From Ruminiclostridium hungatei (lineage in GTDB: Bacteria > Bacillota > Clostridia > Acetivibrionales > DSM-1351): a stretch of DNA of 64,000 nt. This document shows positions 8,629 to 18,849 of the stretch, piece by piece; position 1 is the first letter of the stretch, and each line of letters starts with the position of its first letter. Under the pieces are notes generated by a model. The model did no database searches, was not told where the DNA came from, and saw only the letters and a list, made by a program, of their open reading frames with translations. The stretch spans positions 1 through 64,000 of the forward strand of contig NZ_MZGX01000020.1 in the NCBI RefSeq assembly GCF_002051585.1, read 5' to 3'. The position numbers were made by a program, and so were the translations under genes.

Positions 8629-9984
8629 TTACTTGTTAAAGAACTCATTGTACAGGGATATGACAGCCTTGTTGGATTCATTTTCCTTAACGGCAAACAT
8701 CATGTTTATTTCTGAAGAACCCTGATTTATCATTTCAAGACTGATTGAGGCTTTAGCCAGAGCCGAAGTTGCCCTTGCAGCAGTACCTACCGTATTTTTC
8801 ATGCCTTCTCCCACAATTATAACTATGGCAAGATTGTGGTCAATGGATACATCGTCGCATTCCAGCTCATTCTTTATACGGGAGAGCACCTTTGACTCGG
8901 TTTCCTTGTTTTTAAACTGGCTCTGCTTCAATATTATAGATATGTTATCGATTCCCGAAGGGGTATGTTCATAGGAAATACCTTCTTCTTCAAGTATCTG
9001 GAGAAGTTTTCTTCCAAAGCCTATTTCCCTGTTCATCATAAACTTGCTGACATATATGCAGCAGAAGCCGGAATCGCTGGCAATACCTACAACATGGTGG
9101 GGAGTCAGTTCTCTTGCAAGTACGATTCTGGTTCCCGGTGCAGCAGGATTATTGGTGTTTTTGATACATACCGGCACCCCTGCCATAAATACCGGCACCA
9201 GAGTATCCTCGTGCAGCACTGAGAAGCCCGCATAGGAAAGTTCACGCATTTCCATGTAGGTAAGCTCCGATATGGCTGCGGGATTGTGGACCAGGCCGGG
9301 ATGTGCGGCATAAACTGCGTCTACATCTGTAAAGTTTTCATACAGATCCACCTTGAGAGCGGCGGCAAGTATTGAACCGGTAATGTCGGAACCGCCGCGG
9401 GGGAAGGTAGCTACCTTGCCTTCTATGGTATACCCGAAGAAACCGGGGAAAATTATAATTCCATCATAATTGTTGAGCATTTTCAGGTTATCAAAGGACT
9501 CGGGCAAAACCTGGGCATTTCCGAATTCGCTGCTCATGAGCAGTCCGGCTTGCCTGGGACTTACATAGTGGGCTTTCTTTCCGATGCTGTTGAGATAGGC
9601 TGCAACAAGTTTGGCGCTGTTGTCTTCGCCGGCAGCCTTCATGGCATCCATAAACATTCCCTGATGGCTGGTATCCAGCTTCACTCTTTCTTCCAGGTCT
9701 CTTCTTATCTCTTCCACAATAGTGTTATCAAGCTTAAGCTCGTCTGCAATATCCTTGAATCTCTTGACAACTGCTTCCAGCTCGGCTGCCGAGCTGCCGG
9801 ACTGAAGCTGCCTGTTTGCACAGGCAATCAATAAATCGGTGACCTTTGTATCTTCTTTATCTCTTTTACCGGGAGCAGACACTACAATAACTCTTCTGTC
9901 ACTATCTGATAGAATAATATCGCAAACCTTTTTTATTTGTTCGGCATTAGCCAGTGAGGTTCCGCCAAATTTTGCTACTTTCAT
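8629..9984 (-). CDS. Aspartate kinase
   Basis: This 451-residue enzyme phosphorylates aspartate at the head of the lysine, threonine and methionine pathways. The N-terminal MKVAKFGGTSLA motif binds ATP and substrate, FPRGGSDITGSI near residue 205 is the catalytic region, and two ACT domains occupy the last 150 residues. I choose the ATG encoding MKVAKFGG because GGAGG lies 9 bases upstream; another ATG three codons earlier is too close to it. The long C-terminal half with VGIASDSGFC resembles the clostridial aspartate kinase form. The gene has its own promoter and structured leader. Confidence 0.94.
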   Translation of the reverse strand: MKVAKFGGTSLANAEQIKKVCDIILSDSDRRVIVVSAPGKRDKEDTKVTDLLIACANRQLQSGSSAAELEAVVKRFKDIADELKLDNTIVEEIRRDLEERVKLDTSHQGMFMDAMKAAGEDNSAKLVAAYLNSIGKKAHYVSPRQAGLLMSSEFGNAQVLPESFDNLKMLNNYDGIIIFPGFFGYTIEGKVATFPRGGSDITGSILAAALKVDLYENFTDVDAVYAAHPGLVHNPAAISELTYMEMRELSYAGFSVLHEDTLVPVFMAGVPVCIKNTNNPAAPGTRIVLARELTPHHVVGIASDSGFCCIYVSKFMMNREIGFGRKLLQILEEEGISYEHTPSGIDNISIILKQSQFKNKETESKVLSRIKNELECDDVSIDHNLAIVIIVGEGMKNTVGTAARATSALAKASISLEMINQGSSEINMMFAVKENESNKAVISLYNEFFNK

Positions 9985-10067
9985 GAGTTGCATCCTCCAT
10001 CCATAATAACTTATAGTTTTTTATACTTGACAGGAGTTACCTTAAAAACAGCGGGAAGCAGATAACA

Positions 10068-10171
10068 AGCAGCCGGCCAAAGGCCGGCTTGGTGGCTTTC
10101 ATCAAAATTCAGCTTTCCTTGCACTGTTATGAGATATCTCCCAGTATTTTCTTGGGGCTTATATCTCATAA
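10068..10171 (-). ncRNA. Structured 5' leader of the aspartate kinase mRNA
   Basis: Immediately after the minus-strand promoter a strong hairpin forms from TTATGAGATAT and ATATCTCATAA (10127-10171) with an inner CCCxAG/CTxGGG stem. A second hairpin, AAGCCGGCC/GGCCGGCTG, follows at about 10073-10092, ending in GCTTGTT. The 5' leader is roughly 180 nt, long enough for an aptamer or attenuator. I do not recognise lysine, SAM, T-box or other known consensus blocks in it. Confidence 0.5.
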
Positions 10172-10200
10172 ATTATACAAAAAAACAGTATATATGGCAA
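10172..10200 (-). promoter_or_regulatory. Promoter of aspartate kinase
   Basis: On the minus strand TTGCCA and a perfect TATAAT are separated by 17 bases. The start point would fall at the beginning of the strong leader hairpin. Confidence 0.65.
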
Positions 10201-10348
10201 TAAGTATTTGTAATATAAGTAATTATAATGTATGATATTTATTGTTTCTTTGACACAGGTTTTAAGGTCTTTGCTTTTACATATAATAATTACATATATA
10301 TATAAGATTATATAAGATTAATTTTTATTTGCCTTTGGAGGATTTCTT

Positions 10349-11377
10349 GTGGATTTAAAGGAGTTTGACTACTATTTGCCGGAAGAGCTGATTGCACAGC
10401 ATCCGCTGCAAAAAAGGGACTTGTCCAGACTGCTGGTGCTGGACAGGGAGACCGGAGAAATTGAACATAAATCGTTTATGGACATTGTAAATTATTTAAA
10501 TGAAGGCGACTGCCTGGTTTTAAATAATACCAGGGTCATTCCGGCAAGGCTCCTGGGCGAGAAGGAAGGCAGCGGCGGAAAAATAGAATTTGTGCTGCTC
10601 AAAAGAATAGACGGTGACACCTGGGAAGTAATACTGAGGCCTGGAAAAAAGGCAAAGCCGGGTGCCAGATTTGTTTTTGGCAATGGAGAGCTGAAGGCTG
10701 AAATCCTCCAGGTTCTTGAAGAAGGCAACAGGTTGGTAAGATTTATATATGAGGGTGTTTTTGAAGAAATACTGGACAAGGTGGGCATAATGCCTCTGCC
10801 GCCGTATATTACCCAGAAGCTTGAGGACCCGGAGCGCTATCAGACCGTATATGCGAAATACAACGGTTCGGCGGCGGCACCTACTGCCGGTCTGCATTTT
10901 ACCCGGGAACTGCTGGACACACTTGAAAAAAAAGGAGTAAGGCTTGCTTATGTGATGCTTCATGTAGGTCTTGGGACTTTCAGGCCTGTCAAGGTTGATG
11001 ACATAACACAGCATAAAATGCACTCGGAGTTTTATTCCATAGATAAGGAAGCCTGTGATACCATAAATGCCGCTAAAGCCAGCGGCAAGAAAGTCATAGC
11101 TGTGGGTACCACAAGCTGCAGGGTGCTGGAAACCGTGGGCGGCGGAAATAACGGGATTCTCAGAGCCGGAGAAGGCTGGACGGACATCTTTATTTATCCG
11201 GGCTATGAATTTAAAATCGTGGACAGGCTTATCACAAATTTTCACCTGCCCGAATCAACTCTCATAATGCTGGTCAGTTCGCTGGCAGGCAGGGAAAAGG
11301 TGCTCAACGCCTATTCCGTTGCTGTACGGGAGAAATACAGGTTTTTCAGCTTTGGTGACGCCATGCTCATAAAATAG
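10349..11377 (+). CDS. queA: tRNA preQ1(34) S-adenosylmethionine ribosyltransferase-isomerase
   Basis: QueA transfers and isomerises the ribosyl part of SAM onto preQ1 in the tRNA wobble position, forming epoxyqueuosine. The protein has 342 residues and family motifs throughout: [14 protein letters not shown] at the start, [10 protein letters not shown] near 58, the [10 protein letters not shown] block near 175, [10 protein letters not shown] near 204 and [13 protein letters not shown] near 305. GGAGG precedes the start (GTG as written at 10349). It is followed by tgt, giving the usual queuosine pair. Confidence 0.97.
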   Translation: MDLKEFDYYLPEELIAQHPLQKRDLSRLLVLDRETGEIEHKSFMDIVNYLNEGDCLVLNNTRVIPARLLGEKEGSGGKIEFVLLKRIDGDTWEVILRPGKKAKPGARFVFGNGELKAEILQVLEEGNRLVRFIYEGVFEEILDKVGIMPLPPYITQKLEDPERYQTVYAKYNGSAAAPTAGLHFTRELLDTLEKKGVRLAYVMLHVGLGTFRPVKVDDITQHKMHSEFYSIDKEACDTINAAKASGKKVIAVGTTSCRVLETVGGGNNGILRAGEGWTDIFIYPGYEFKIVDRLITNFHLPESTLIMLVSSLAGREKVLNAYSVAVREKYRFFSFGDAMLIK

Positions 11378-11486
11378 CAAGGCTTTGTAACAGGCTATGA
11401 GTTGAATTAAATTGAAAACTTGTTTATAATGCTTTACAATTGCAAAGTTACTATATTAACCACATTAACAACGGAAGGATTTTTAA

Positions 11487-12611
<1,125 letters not shown>

Positions 12612-12670
12612 TATCGGTTAATACAGTGCTGCTGTGTTAAATATATAATCAAACGGAGGTTTATAAATTT

Positions 12671-12949
12671 ATGGAACAAATATTGGTCGGGTTTGTCATA
12701 CCAATGGCATTAGTATTCGGACTTATGTACGTTATGCTGATTCTTCCCCAGAAGAGAAAAGAAAAGAAGACAAAGGAACTGCTCAATTCACTTCAGGTTG
12801 GCTGGTCTGTTACTACAATCGGAGGTATCTGCGGCAAGATAGTTAATATAAAGGACGATGAAGTAACTGTCGAGTCAAGTGTAGAGAAGACAAAGGTAGT
12901 TGTCAAGCGCTGGGCAATAAAGGATGTTGTCAAGCCTGTAGAAGGCTGA
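12671..12949 (+). CDS. yajC: Preprotein translocase subunit YajC
   Basis: A 92-residue protein with one N-terminal transmembrane helix (about residues 5-25), the QKRKEKKTKELLNSLQVG basic linker and the YajC beta-rich domain (TTIGGICGKIVNIKDDEVTVES). YajC associates with SecDF. The queA-tgt-yajC order with secD-secF 3 kb downstream matches the conserved bacterial neighbourhood. CGGAGG precedes the start. Confidence 0.93.
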   Translation: MEQILVGFVIPMALVFGLMYVMLILPQKRKEKKTKELLNSLQVGWSVTTIGGICGKIVNIKDDEVTVESSVEKTKVVVKRWAIKDVVKPVEG

Positions 12950-13047
12950 TAAATTTCACGCAAATTAGCTACAGCTTGTTCTAAGCAGCCGGCCATAAAA
13001 ATAAGATATAGGGAGAGCGTTTCTATATTTTATTTTGGAGGTACAAT

Positions 13048-13452
13048 ATGGCCGGACAGATACCAGGTTTAAAAAAGCAGCTTGATGAACATGTAAATTT
13101 GCTGAGAGTATTAAAAGGACTGCTTTTGTCATTTCTCATAACTCTTCCATGTTTTCTTGCCTTTGCTTTATTTTTGACTTATACGGATTTCCCTGAAAAA
13201 TATACTTTCATTGCGGTTCTTATAACTACCGTCATAAGTGTTCTGACCGCATCAGCTTACTCCACCAGGAATGTGAGAAGCAAAGGCTGGATGAATGGCT
13301 GCGCTGTCGGAGTTTTATACGTAGCTGTACTTTATCTGGCAAGCAGTATAATTTTCATGAATTTTGCCGTTGACGTGCAAGTGCTTCTGACAGTTGTAAT
13401 AGGTGCCATTGTGGGCTGCCTTGGCGGAATTTTCGGAATCAATCTCCGTTGA
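13048..13452 (+). CDS. TIGR04086 family four-helix membrane protein
   Basis: A 134-residue protein with four predicted transmembrane helices after a short cytoplasmic N-terminus. The final helix (VVIGAIVGCLGGIFGINL) is glycine-rich. It sits between yajC and the SCIFF gene, the position typical of the clostridial TIGR04086 family. Its function is unknown. The conserved position suggests a link with protein export or with SCIFF, but nothing in the sequence proves that. GGAGG precedes the start. Confidence 0.75.
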   Translation: MAGQIPGLKKQLDEHVNLLRVLKGLLLSFLITLPCFLAFALFLTYTDFPEKYTFIAVLITTVISVLTASAYSTRNVRSKGWMNGCAVGVLYVAVLYLASSIIFMNFAVDVQVLLTVVIGAIVGCLGGIFGINLR

Positions 13453-13574
13453 TATTGATAGCGTACAGGCTGCAGCAATATTGACGGTTTCATGGCTATA
13501 TAAAATATGCCTTTTCAAACTTTTTGAAATGTGCTATAATCTGCTAAGAAAATTATACAGGAGGGACCAAAAGG

Positions 13575-13715
13575 ATGAAACACATCAAGACATTAAACAG
13601 CGCTACTTTAAAGGAAAGCCTTTCTCACGGCGGATGCGGCGAATGCCAGACTTCATGTCAGTCTGCGTGCAAGACATCATGTACTGTAGCAAACCAAAGC
13701 TGCGAAAAGAAGTAA
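13575..13715 (+). CDS. scfA: SCIFF peptide (six cysteines in forty-five residues)
   Basis: This 46-residue ribosomal peptide precursor has Cys at 21, 24, 28, 32, 36 and 43 and a conserved leader (MKHIKTLNSATLKESL). It is the substrate of the radical SAM maturase encoded 140 bp downstream. The known ScfB reaction makes a thioether bond from Cys to the alpha carbon of a Thr within the core; Thr27, Thr34 and Thr37 are candidates here. AGGAGG lies 10 bases upstream of the ATG. The gene is very widely conserved in Clostridia, its biological role is unknown, and it is short enough to be missed by gene callers. Confidence 0.96.
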   Translation: MKHIKTLNSATLKESLSHGGCGECQTSCQSACKTSCTVANQSCEKK

Positions 13716-13751
13716 TAAACATAAGTTTATATTTGCATATTGAAAATAAAG

Positions 13752-13788
13752 GTGAAAGGTGTTTTCTTAAACACTTTTCACTTTTTTA
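13752..13788 (+). terminator. Terminator between the SCIFF peptide and maturase genes
   Basis: GTGAAAGGTGTTT and AAACACTTTTCAC form a tight hairpin followed by TTTTTT. It should stop most transcripts after the peptide gene, so that the peptide is made in excess of the enzyme. Confidence 0.75.
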
Positions 13789-13857
13789 TGGCTCAAACGC
13801 AAAGCGTGGGCTTTTATCACTAATTATTTGCGTACCATGCACGCAGAAAGGGTTTAA

Positions 13858-15201
13858 ATGATTCACAAGTACAAAATGTATGATACAAATATAGTCCTGG
13901 ATATTAACAGCGGGGCGGTTCATGTTTTTGATGATGCCGCATATGAGGTTGTGGACATGTACGGGACTGAATCTAAAGAGCAGATAATAGAAGCCTTAAA
14001 GACAAAGTTCAGCGGGCAGGACATTTCAGATGCATATGATGAGGTTTCAGACCTTAAGTCACAGGGACTGCTCTTTAGTGAGGATTCATATTCCGATGCT
14101 TTAGCCAAATGGGAGAGAAAACCTGTGGTCAAGGCTTTATGCTTACATATCTGCCATGACTGCAATTTGCGCTGCAAGTACTGCTTTGCCTCCACCGGCA
14201 GCTTTGGCGGTCAGAGAACCATGATGGATGCGGAAACAGGCAAAAGGGCAATTGACTTTCTTATAGAAAAGTCGGCAGGAAGACGAAACCTGGAGGTGGA
14301 TTTCTTCGGAGGAGAACCTCTGATGAACTTCGGCGTGGTAAAGGAAATAGTTGAGTATGCGAGAATCAGGGAAAAGGAAGCGGGTAAGAATTTCCGTTTT
14401 ACACTTACCACCAATGCCTTATTGTTAAATGAAGATAATAAAGCTTTCATAAATAAAAACATGCATAATGTTGTTCTCAGTATTGACGGGAGAAGTGAAA
14501 CCAATGACAGGATGAGGCCCAGGATGGATGGTTCGGGGACTTACAGCAGCATACTTCCCAAGATAATGGATATGGCAGAGGCAAGGAATCAGGATAATTA
14601 TTATGTAAGAGGAACCTTTACCAGGGAAAATCTTGATTTTTCGGAAGATGTGCTGCATCTGGCCGACCAGGGCTTCAAGCAGGTTTCTGTAGAGCCTGTT
14701 GTGGCTGCCAGGGATTCCGGCTATGATATCCGGGAACAGGATTTGGACAAGCTTTTTTCAGAATATGAAAAACTTGCTTATGAATATGTGAAAAGAGACC
14801 GGGAAGGAAAGGGCTTTAACTTTTTCCACTTCATGATAGACCTGCAGCAGGGGCCCTGTGTCATAAAAAGGCTGGGGGGCTGCGGTTCAGGCCACGAATA
14901 TCTGGCAGTTACTCCCGAGGGAGACCTGTACCCCTGCCATCAGTTTGTAGGAGACGAGAAATTCAAAATGGGAAACATTCACCAGGGGGATTTTGACACA
15001 AGCTTCCAGAAGGATTTCCAGAAGTCAAATGTTTATACTAAAAAGGATTGTTCCCAATGCTGGGCTAAATTCTATTGCAGCGGGGGTTGTGCAGCAAATG
15101 CATACCAGTTCAATAATGATATTGATATTCCTTATAAAATAGGTTGCGAACTTGAAAAGAAGAGAGTTGAATGCGCAATCTGGATTAAAACTCAAGAATA
15201 G
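13858..15201 (+). CDS. scfB: SCIFF radical SAM maturase
   Basis: A 447-residue radical SAM peptide-modifying enzyme. The N-terminal 95 residues form a RiPP-recognition-like segment (VLDINSGAVHVFDDAAYEVV). The radical SAM cluster is C102-x3-C106-x2-C109, followed by FFGGEPLMN. The C-terminal SPASM part contains GCGSGHEYLAVTPEGDLYPCHQF and CSQCWAKFYCSGGCAAN, which bind two further Fe-S clusters. ScfB forms the thioether in the SCIFF peptide. AAAGGG precedes the ATG. The gene follows scfA across a terminator and precedes the gamma carbonic anhydrase gene by 14 bp. Confidence 0.96.
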   Translation: MIHKYKMYDTNIVLDINSGAVHVFDDAAYEVVDMYGTESKEQIIEALKTKFSGQDISDAYDEVSDLKSQGLLFSEDSYSDALAKWERKPVVKALCLHICHDCNLRCKYCFASTGSFGGQRTMMDAETGKRAIDFLIEKSAGRRNLEVDFFGGEPLMNFGVVKEIVEYARIREKEAGKNFRFTLTTNALLLNEDNKAFINKNMHNVVLSIDGRSETNDRMRPRMDGSGTYSSILPKIMDMAEARNQDNYYVRGTFTRENLDFSEDVLHLADQGFKQVSVEPVVAARDSGYDIREQDLDKLFSEYEKLAYEYVKRDREGKGFNFFHFMIDLQQGPCVIKRLGGCGSGHEYLAVTPEGDLYPCHQFVGDEKFKMGNIHQGDFDTSFQKDFQKSNVYTKKDCSQCWAKFYCSGGCAANAYQFNNDIDIPYKIGCELEKKRVECAIWIKTQE

Positions 15202-15215
15202 AAGAGGTAAACATT

Positions 15216-15716
15216 GTGATTAGTGATTTTAACAATATTACACCCAGAATTCATGAAACTGCTTTTGTCGCCCCCAACAGTACGGTTATTGGAGATGTGG
15301 TGCTGGGTGAAAGCACAACTGTCTGGTACAATGCCGTTTTAAGAGGTGATATTGACAGAATTGTAGTTGGTGACAACACCAACATCCAGGAAGGCTGCAT
15401 ACTGCACTGCAAAAAGGGTGCGGACATAAGAATCGGTTCACGTGTAACTGTTGGACATGGGGCTATACTCCATAGCTGCCACGTGGGAGACAATACACTT
15501 ATAGGAATGGGCGCAATAGTGCTGGACGACTCCGTTATAGGCAATAATTGTCTTGTTGCTGCAGGCAGTGTGGTTACGCCCAGGACACAAATTCCTGACG
15601 GAAGCCTGATTGCCGGAAGTCCTGCAGTTGTCAAACGAGTTTTGTCCCAACAGGAGATTGAAGAAATCAAACTCAATGCCAATGAATATATCAACCTGCT
15701 TAAATATTACAAATAG
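15216..15716 (+). CDS. Gamma-class carbonic anhydrase family protein
   Basis: A 166-residue left-handed beta-helix protein with hexapeptide repeats. The HCKKGADIRIGSRVTVGHGAILHSCHVG segment (given by its ends LHC near residue 66 and SCHVG near 90) supplies the three metal-binding His residues of gamma carbonic anhydrases such as YrdA/PaaY. Many family members are active only in oxidised form or not at all. It starts at GTG 15216 with AGAGG upstream and overlaps functionally with the scfB transcript (14-bp gap). Confidence 0.87.
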   Translation: MISDFNNITPRIHETAFVAPNSTVIGDVVLGESTTVWYNAVLRGDIDRIVVGDNTNIQEGCILHCKKGADIRIGSRVTVGHGAILHSCHVGDNTLIGMGAIVLDDSVIGNNCLVAAGSVVTPRTQIPDGSLIAGSPAVVKRVLSQQEIEEIKLNANEYINLLKYYK

Positions 15717-16139
15717 CAAAAGAGTGAATGTTGAACAGGAGTAATAATATTTTCAGGATTGTATATTCTATAATTATTGTGTTTAATTGTTGATTAACTC
15801 GTGGTGCCGGTCAATAAAGTTTAGCAGATAAATTTGCAAGTTACGCGAGGATGACTTTAAAGAAATGCGCATCCAAGCTTTTTAACCGGCACGACAGGTT
15901 AAATTAATTGTTATATTTAATGTTTTTTCAATTGACAGATGAACCATTTTTAGTACAAAAAGGTAAAAAGTTGTAAATTTCTAGTGAAGAATGCAACATA
16001 TTTATTGACTAGCATTTTTCTTAGTTATATAATGGCGTATGTGGTATGAATCTTTGCAAGACAGGTTGGTCGATAAAGCTCACCCGGTTTGCATAAAAAA
16101 TTAAGGATTCATTATTAAAAATAAGGGGGAATTCTACAA
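15717..16139. other. Intergenic region upstream of secD with a branched RNA-like element
   Basis: There is no gene. GTGCCGGT at 15804-15811 pairs with ACCGGCAC at 15885-15892, enclosing two smaller stems (GCA...TGC and GGATG...CATCC), a three-way-junction layout of about 89 nt. A separate strong promoter lies further down at 16005-16033. No established riboswitch consensus is evident. Confidence 0.45.
16005..16033 (+). promoter_or_regulatory. Sigma-A promoter for secD-secF
   Basis: TTGACT and a perfect TATAAT are separated by exactly 17 bases, about 107 bases upstream of the secD start codon. Confidence 0.8.
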
Positions 16140-17498
16140 ATGAGAGGAAGCAACGCGGTTAAATTTTTCTCGATATTGATTATCACCGGAATTTTAACCT
16201 GGATAGCAGCTTTCGGATCTTTGGCCGGTTTTGATATCAAAGGTGCGAAGGATATGAGGCCTGGTATTGATATTCAGGGAGGAGTAGACGCAAAGCTGTA
16301 TGCAATAACGGATACAGGCAAGCTGCCGTCCGAAAAGGATTTGGATGCGGCAAGATTTACTATTGAAAGAAGATTGGATGAAAAAAATATTTTTGACAGG
16401 GTTGTAACTGTTGATTACCAGAAGGGTTACGTCCTTGTTCAAATTCCTCATAAAAAAGGTGAAGCTTTTGACCCGCAGAAGTCTATAGAAGAAATAGGGC
16501 AAACAGCATTAATGACCTTCCAGGAAGTCGACAAGACAAAGCTGAATGAAGACGGTACTTACGTACCTGCCGATCCCACAAAAGAGGACGAAAAGAAAAG
16601 AATAATCCTGCAGGGTAATGATATTGTGGATGCCACTGCAGAGCCATCTCAGGAAGGCGGCGGTTTCCAGATATCACTTCAGTTATCCGATGCGGGTAAG
16701 AAGAAGTTTGCCGAAGCTACTGCAAGACTTGTAAATCAGCCTATAGCTATCTACATGGATAATAAGCAGATCAGTGCTCCGGTTGTAAACGAGCCTATCC
16801 CTAACGGTGTTGCAAGGATTTCCCTTAATGGTACTCCCCTTGATCAGCAGCAGGCAGAGGCAAAGAGACTTGCCGGACTTATCAAATCAGGTGCTCTGCC
16901 CTTCAAGCTTGAAGCAAAGCAGGTAAACAACATAAGCCCGACACTTGGTTCAAATGCGTTGGCTGTAAGCTTGGATGCATTTGTTGTAGCCTTTATTCTG
17001 ATTTGCTTATTTATGATTGGATATTACAGACTTCCGGGATTAATAGCCTGTATCGCTCTTTTCCTGCATACGGTACTGGAACTGCTGGCGTTATCCTGGA
17101 TGAACATTACAATTACATTGCCGGGTATTGCGGGTCTTATCCTGACAATAGGTATGGCCGTTGATGCCAATGTAATTATCTTTGAAAGAATAAAAGAAGA
17201 AATCAGAAACGGCAAAACTTTGAGAGCCGCTATTGATATAGGATTTAAGAGAGCATTTGCAGCAGTTCTTGACGGTAACGTTACTACGCTTATCTCAGCC
17301 CTCGTATTATTGAAGTTTGGTACAGGCCCTATCCAGAGTTTTGCTTACACATTGGGTATAGGAGTTATTTTAAGCTTCCTGACCGCTGTTACAGCAACAA
17401 GAGTTATGCTCAATGCAGTGCATGACTTGGATATTGCAAAACACCCTGTTCTTTATGGTGTAAGTGCTAGACTGAAGGGAGGCAAGACAAATGGTTAA
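16140..17498 (+). CDS. secD: Protein translocase subunit SecD
   Basis: SecD with SecF forms the membrane motor that uses the proton (or sodium) gradient to complete export through SecYEG. The 452-residue protein has an N-terminal helix, the conserved MRPGIDIQGGVD motif near residue 40, a large extracytoplasmic P1 domain, then five helices from about residue 275 with the GMAVDANVIIFERIKEE signature near 342. AGGGGG lies upstream of the ATG. The 3' end overlaps secF by 8 bases. Confidence 0.97.
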   Translation: MRGSNAVKFFSILIITGILTWIAAFGSLAGFDIKGAKDMRPGIDIQGGVDAKLYAITDTGKLPSEKDLDAARFTIERRLDEKNIFDRVVTVDYQKGYVLVQIPHKKGEAFDPQKSIEEIGQTALMTFQEVDKTKLNEDGTYVPADPTKEDEKKRIILQGNDIVDATAEPSQEGGGFQISLQLSDAGKKKFAEATARLVNQPIAIYMDNKQISAPVVNEPIPNGVARISLNGTPLDQQQAEAKRLAGLIKSGALPFKLEAKQVNNISPTLGSNALAVSLDAFVVAFILICLFMIGYYRLPGLIACIALFLHTVLELLALSWMNITITLPGIAGLILTIGMAVDANVIIFERIKEEIRNGKTLRAAIDIGFKRAFAAVLDGNVTTLISALVLLKFGTGPIQSFAYTLGIGVILSFLTAVTATRVMLNAVHDLDIAKHPVLYGVSARLKGGKTNG

Positions 17499-18459
17499 TT
17501 TATATTCAAAAAGATATTATTTCTTTATACTTTCAGTAATAATTATAATAGTCGGTATAGCTTCATACTTTATACACGGTGGATTTAAGCTGGATATCCA
17601 GTTTGAAGGCGGTACTGTTATAGAGTTGAGAGCAAACGACGGTATGTTTAAGGAGTCCAATACACAGGAGCTGCAATCAAGTATTGCTGATTTTGTAACA
17701 AAGACTATAGACAAGCCTGCTATTGTTCAAAAATCATCTGCTTTTGATATAAGTGGAAATAATTCCAGCTATGACGTTATCAAAATAAGCATAGGCAGTC
17801 AGAATACCCTCACAAATGATGAAATAACCAAGGTTGAGGAAGCAGTTATAAAAGAGTTCAAGCTGACAGCAGAAGATCCTGTTATAAATGAAGAAAGCGT
17901 TGAACCCTTTATAGGTAAGGAAATAATGCAAAACGGAATTAAGGCGGTTACTATTGCCTTCATTTTGATTATAGTTTATGTCTGGATAAGATTCAGAACC
18001 ATGTCGGGTTTGTCTGCCGGTGTTTTTGCCGTAGTAGGTGTTATCCATGACAGTATAATCATGATTGCAGTTTACTCCATATTCCAGATTCCTTTGAACG
18101 AATCTTTTATAGCTGCAATACTTACGGTTATAGGGTATTCGATGAATGATACCATAATAATCTATGACCGTATCAGAGAAAACAGCAGATTATTGAGAAA
18201 GATACCATTGCCCGAACTGGTTAACCAGAGTATAATCCAGACCTTGAACAGATCCATAAATACGGTGGTAACTGCCTTGATAGCTATTACAACTGTATAT
18301 ATCTTTGCCAAGGTTAACGGCATAGTATCAATTGAAGAGTTCAGTTTCCCACTTATCGTCGGTATGGCTGCCGGCTGTTATTCATCAATATTTGTAACAA
18401 GCCCGCTGTATGTTATGTGGAAGGAAAGTCAGAAAAAAACCAAAGCTGTTAAAGTATAA
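17491..18459 (+). CDS. secF: Protein translocase subunit SecF
   Basis: The 322-residue partner of SecD. It has an N-terminal helix, the DIQFEGGTVIELR motif near residue 35, a short periplasm-facing domain and five C-terminal helices with GYSMNDTIIIYDRIREN near residue 212. The start overlaps the end of secD, so the two are translationally coupled. A very strong terminator follows. Confidence 0.97.
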   Translation: MVNLYSKRYYFFILSVIIIIVGIASYFIHGGFKLDIQFEGGTVIELRANDGMFKESNTQELQSSIADFVTKTIDKPAIVQKSSAFDISGNNSSYDVIKISIGSQNTLTNDEITKVEEAVIKEFKLTAEDPVINEESVEPFIGKEIMQNGIKAVTIAFILIIVYVWIRFRTMSGLSAGVFAVVGVIHDSIIMIAVYSIFQIPLNESFIAAILTVIGYSMNDTIIIYDRIRENSRLLRKIPLPELVNQSIIQTLNRSINTVVTALIAITTVYIFAKVNGIVSIEEFSFPLIVGMAAGCYSSIFVTSPLYVMWKESQKKTKAVKV

Positions 18460-18477
18460 TATATAGCAAAGTAGAAA

Positions 18478-18530
18478 AACCCAAAAAGCACCGGGGGCCT
18501 TCGACGCCCCCGGTGCTTTTTGGGTTTTTT
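18478..18530 (+). terminator. Strong terminator after secF
   Basis: A 20-bp perfect stem (ACCCAAAAAGCACCGGGGGC with its complement) over CTTCGAC is followed by TTTTTT. Confidence 0.92.
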
Positions 18531-18552
18531 CATAAAATTGAAAAGAACCTGC

Positions 18553-18849
18553 TTATTGTGACCTCTTTCTTATAAAGATATCAATAGCCAGAGAGGCTAT
18601 TATAAACTCGGCCATAACAAATATACAGTTGGTTATTAGGGTTGTAGTTGTAAATTCAAAAACACTGCTGAAATTATTGCTGGTTTTGTTGGCCACAAAC
18701 AAAGCTGTTGCTACTGCTAACAAGGTTAAAGTAACCGGAGTCGCATATTTCAACATTTTTTTCGGAAATTCTGCCATTTCACAGACTGCGGAATTAAGGA
18801 GCTTTAAAACATTTAACTTTGTTGAACTGTTATTCTGCTTGCTTTCCAT
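18553..18849 (-). CDS. Small two-helix membrane protein, unknown function
   Basis: A 98-residue protein with a polar N-terminus of about 30 residues and two hydrophobic helices, approximately residues 35-53 and 68-90, ending in the basic tail IFIRKRSQ. A purine-rich GGGGGG precedes the ATG. It faces secF across the strong terminator. I do not recognise a family; a small holin-like or stress membrane protein would look similar, but there is no specific evidence. Confidence 0.6.
   Translation of the reverse strand: MESKQNNSSTKLNVLKLLNSAVCEMAEFPKKMLKYATPVTLTLLAVATALFVANKTSNNFSSVFEFTTTTLITNCIFVMAEFIIASLAIDIFIRKRSQ

Noticed and set aside
10068-10171. Lysine, SAM or T-box element in front of aspartate kinase
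   Set aside because: None of the diagnostic blocks (L-box closing GGAGxGCTATC, S-box, T-box) is present in this leader.
10254-10290. TTGACA followed by TATAAT upstream of queA
   Set aside because: The spacing is about 26 bases, too long for a sigma-A promoter.
13403-13861. Plus-strand frame overlapping the SCIFF peptide gene
   Set aside because: It is out of frame with the confirmed SCIFF peptide and spans a terminator.
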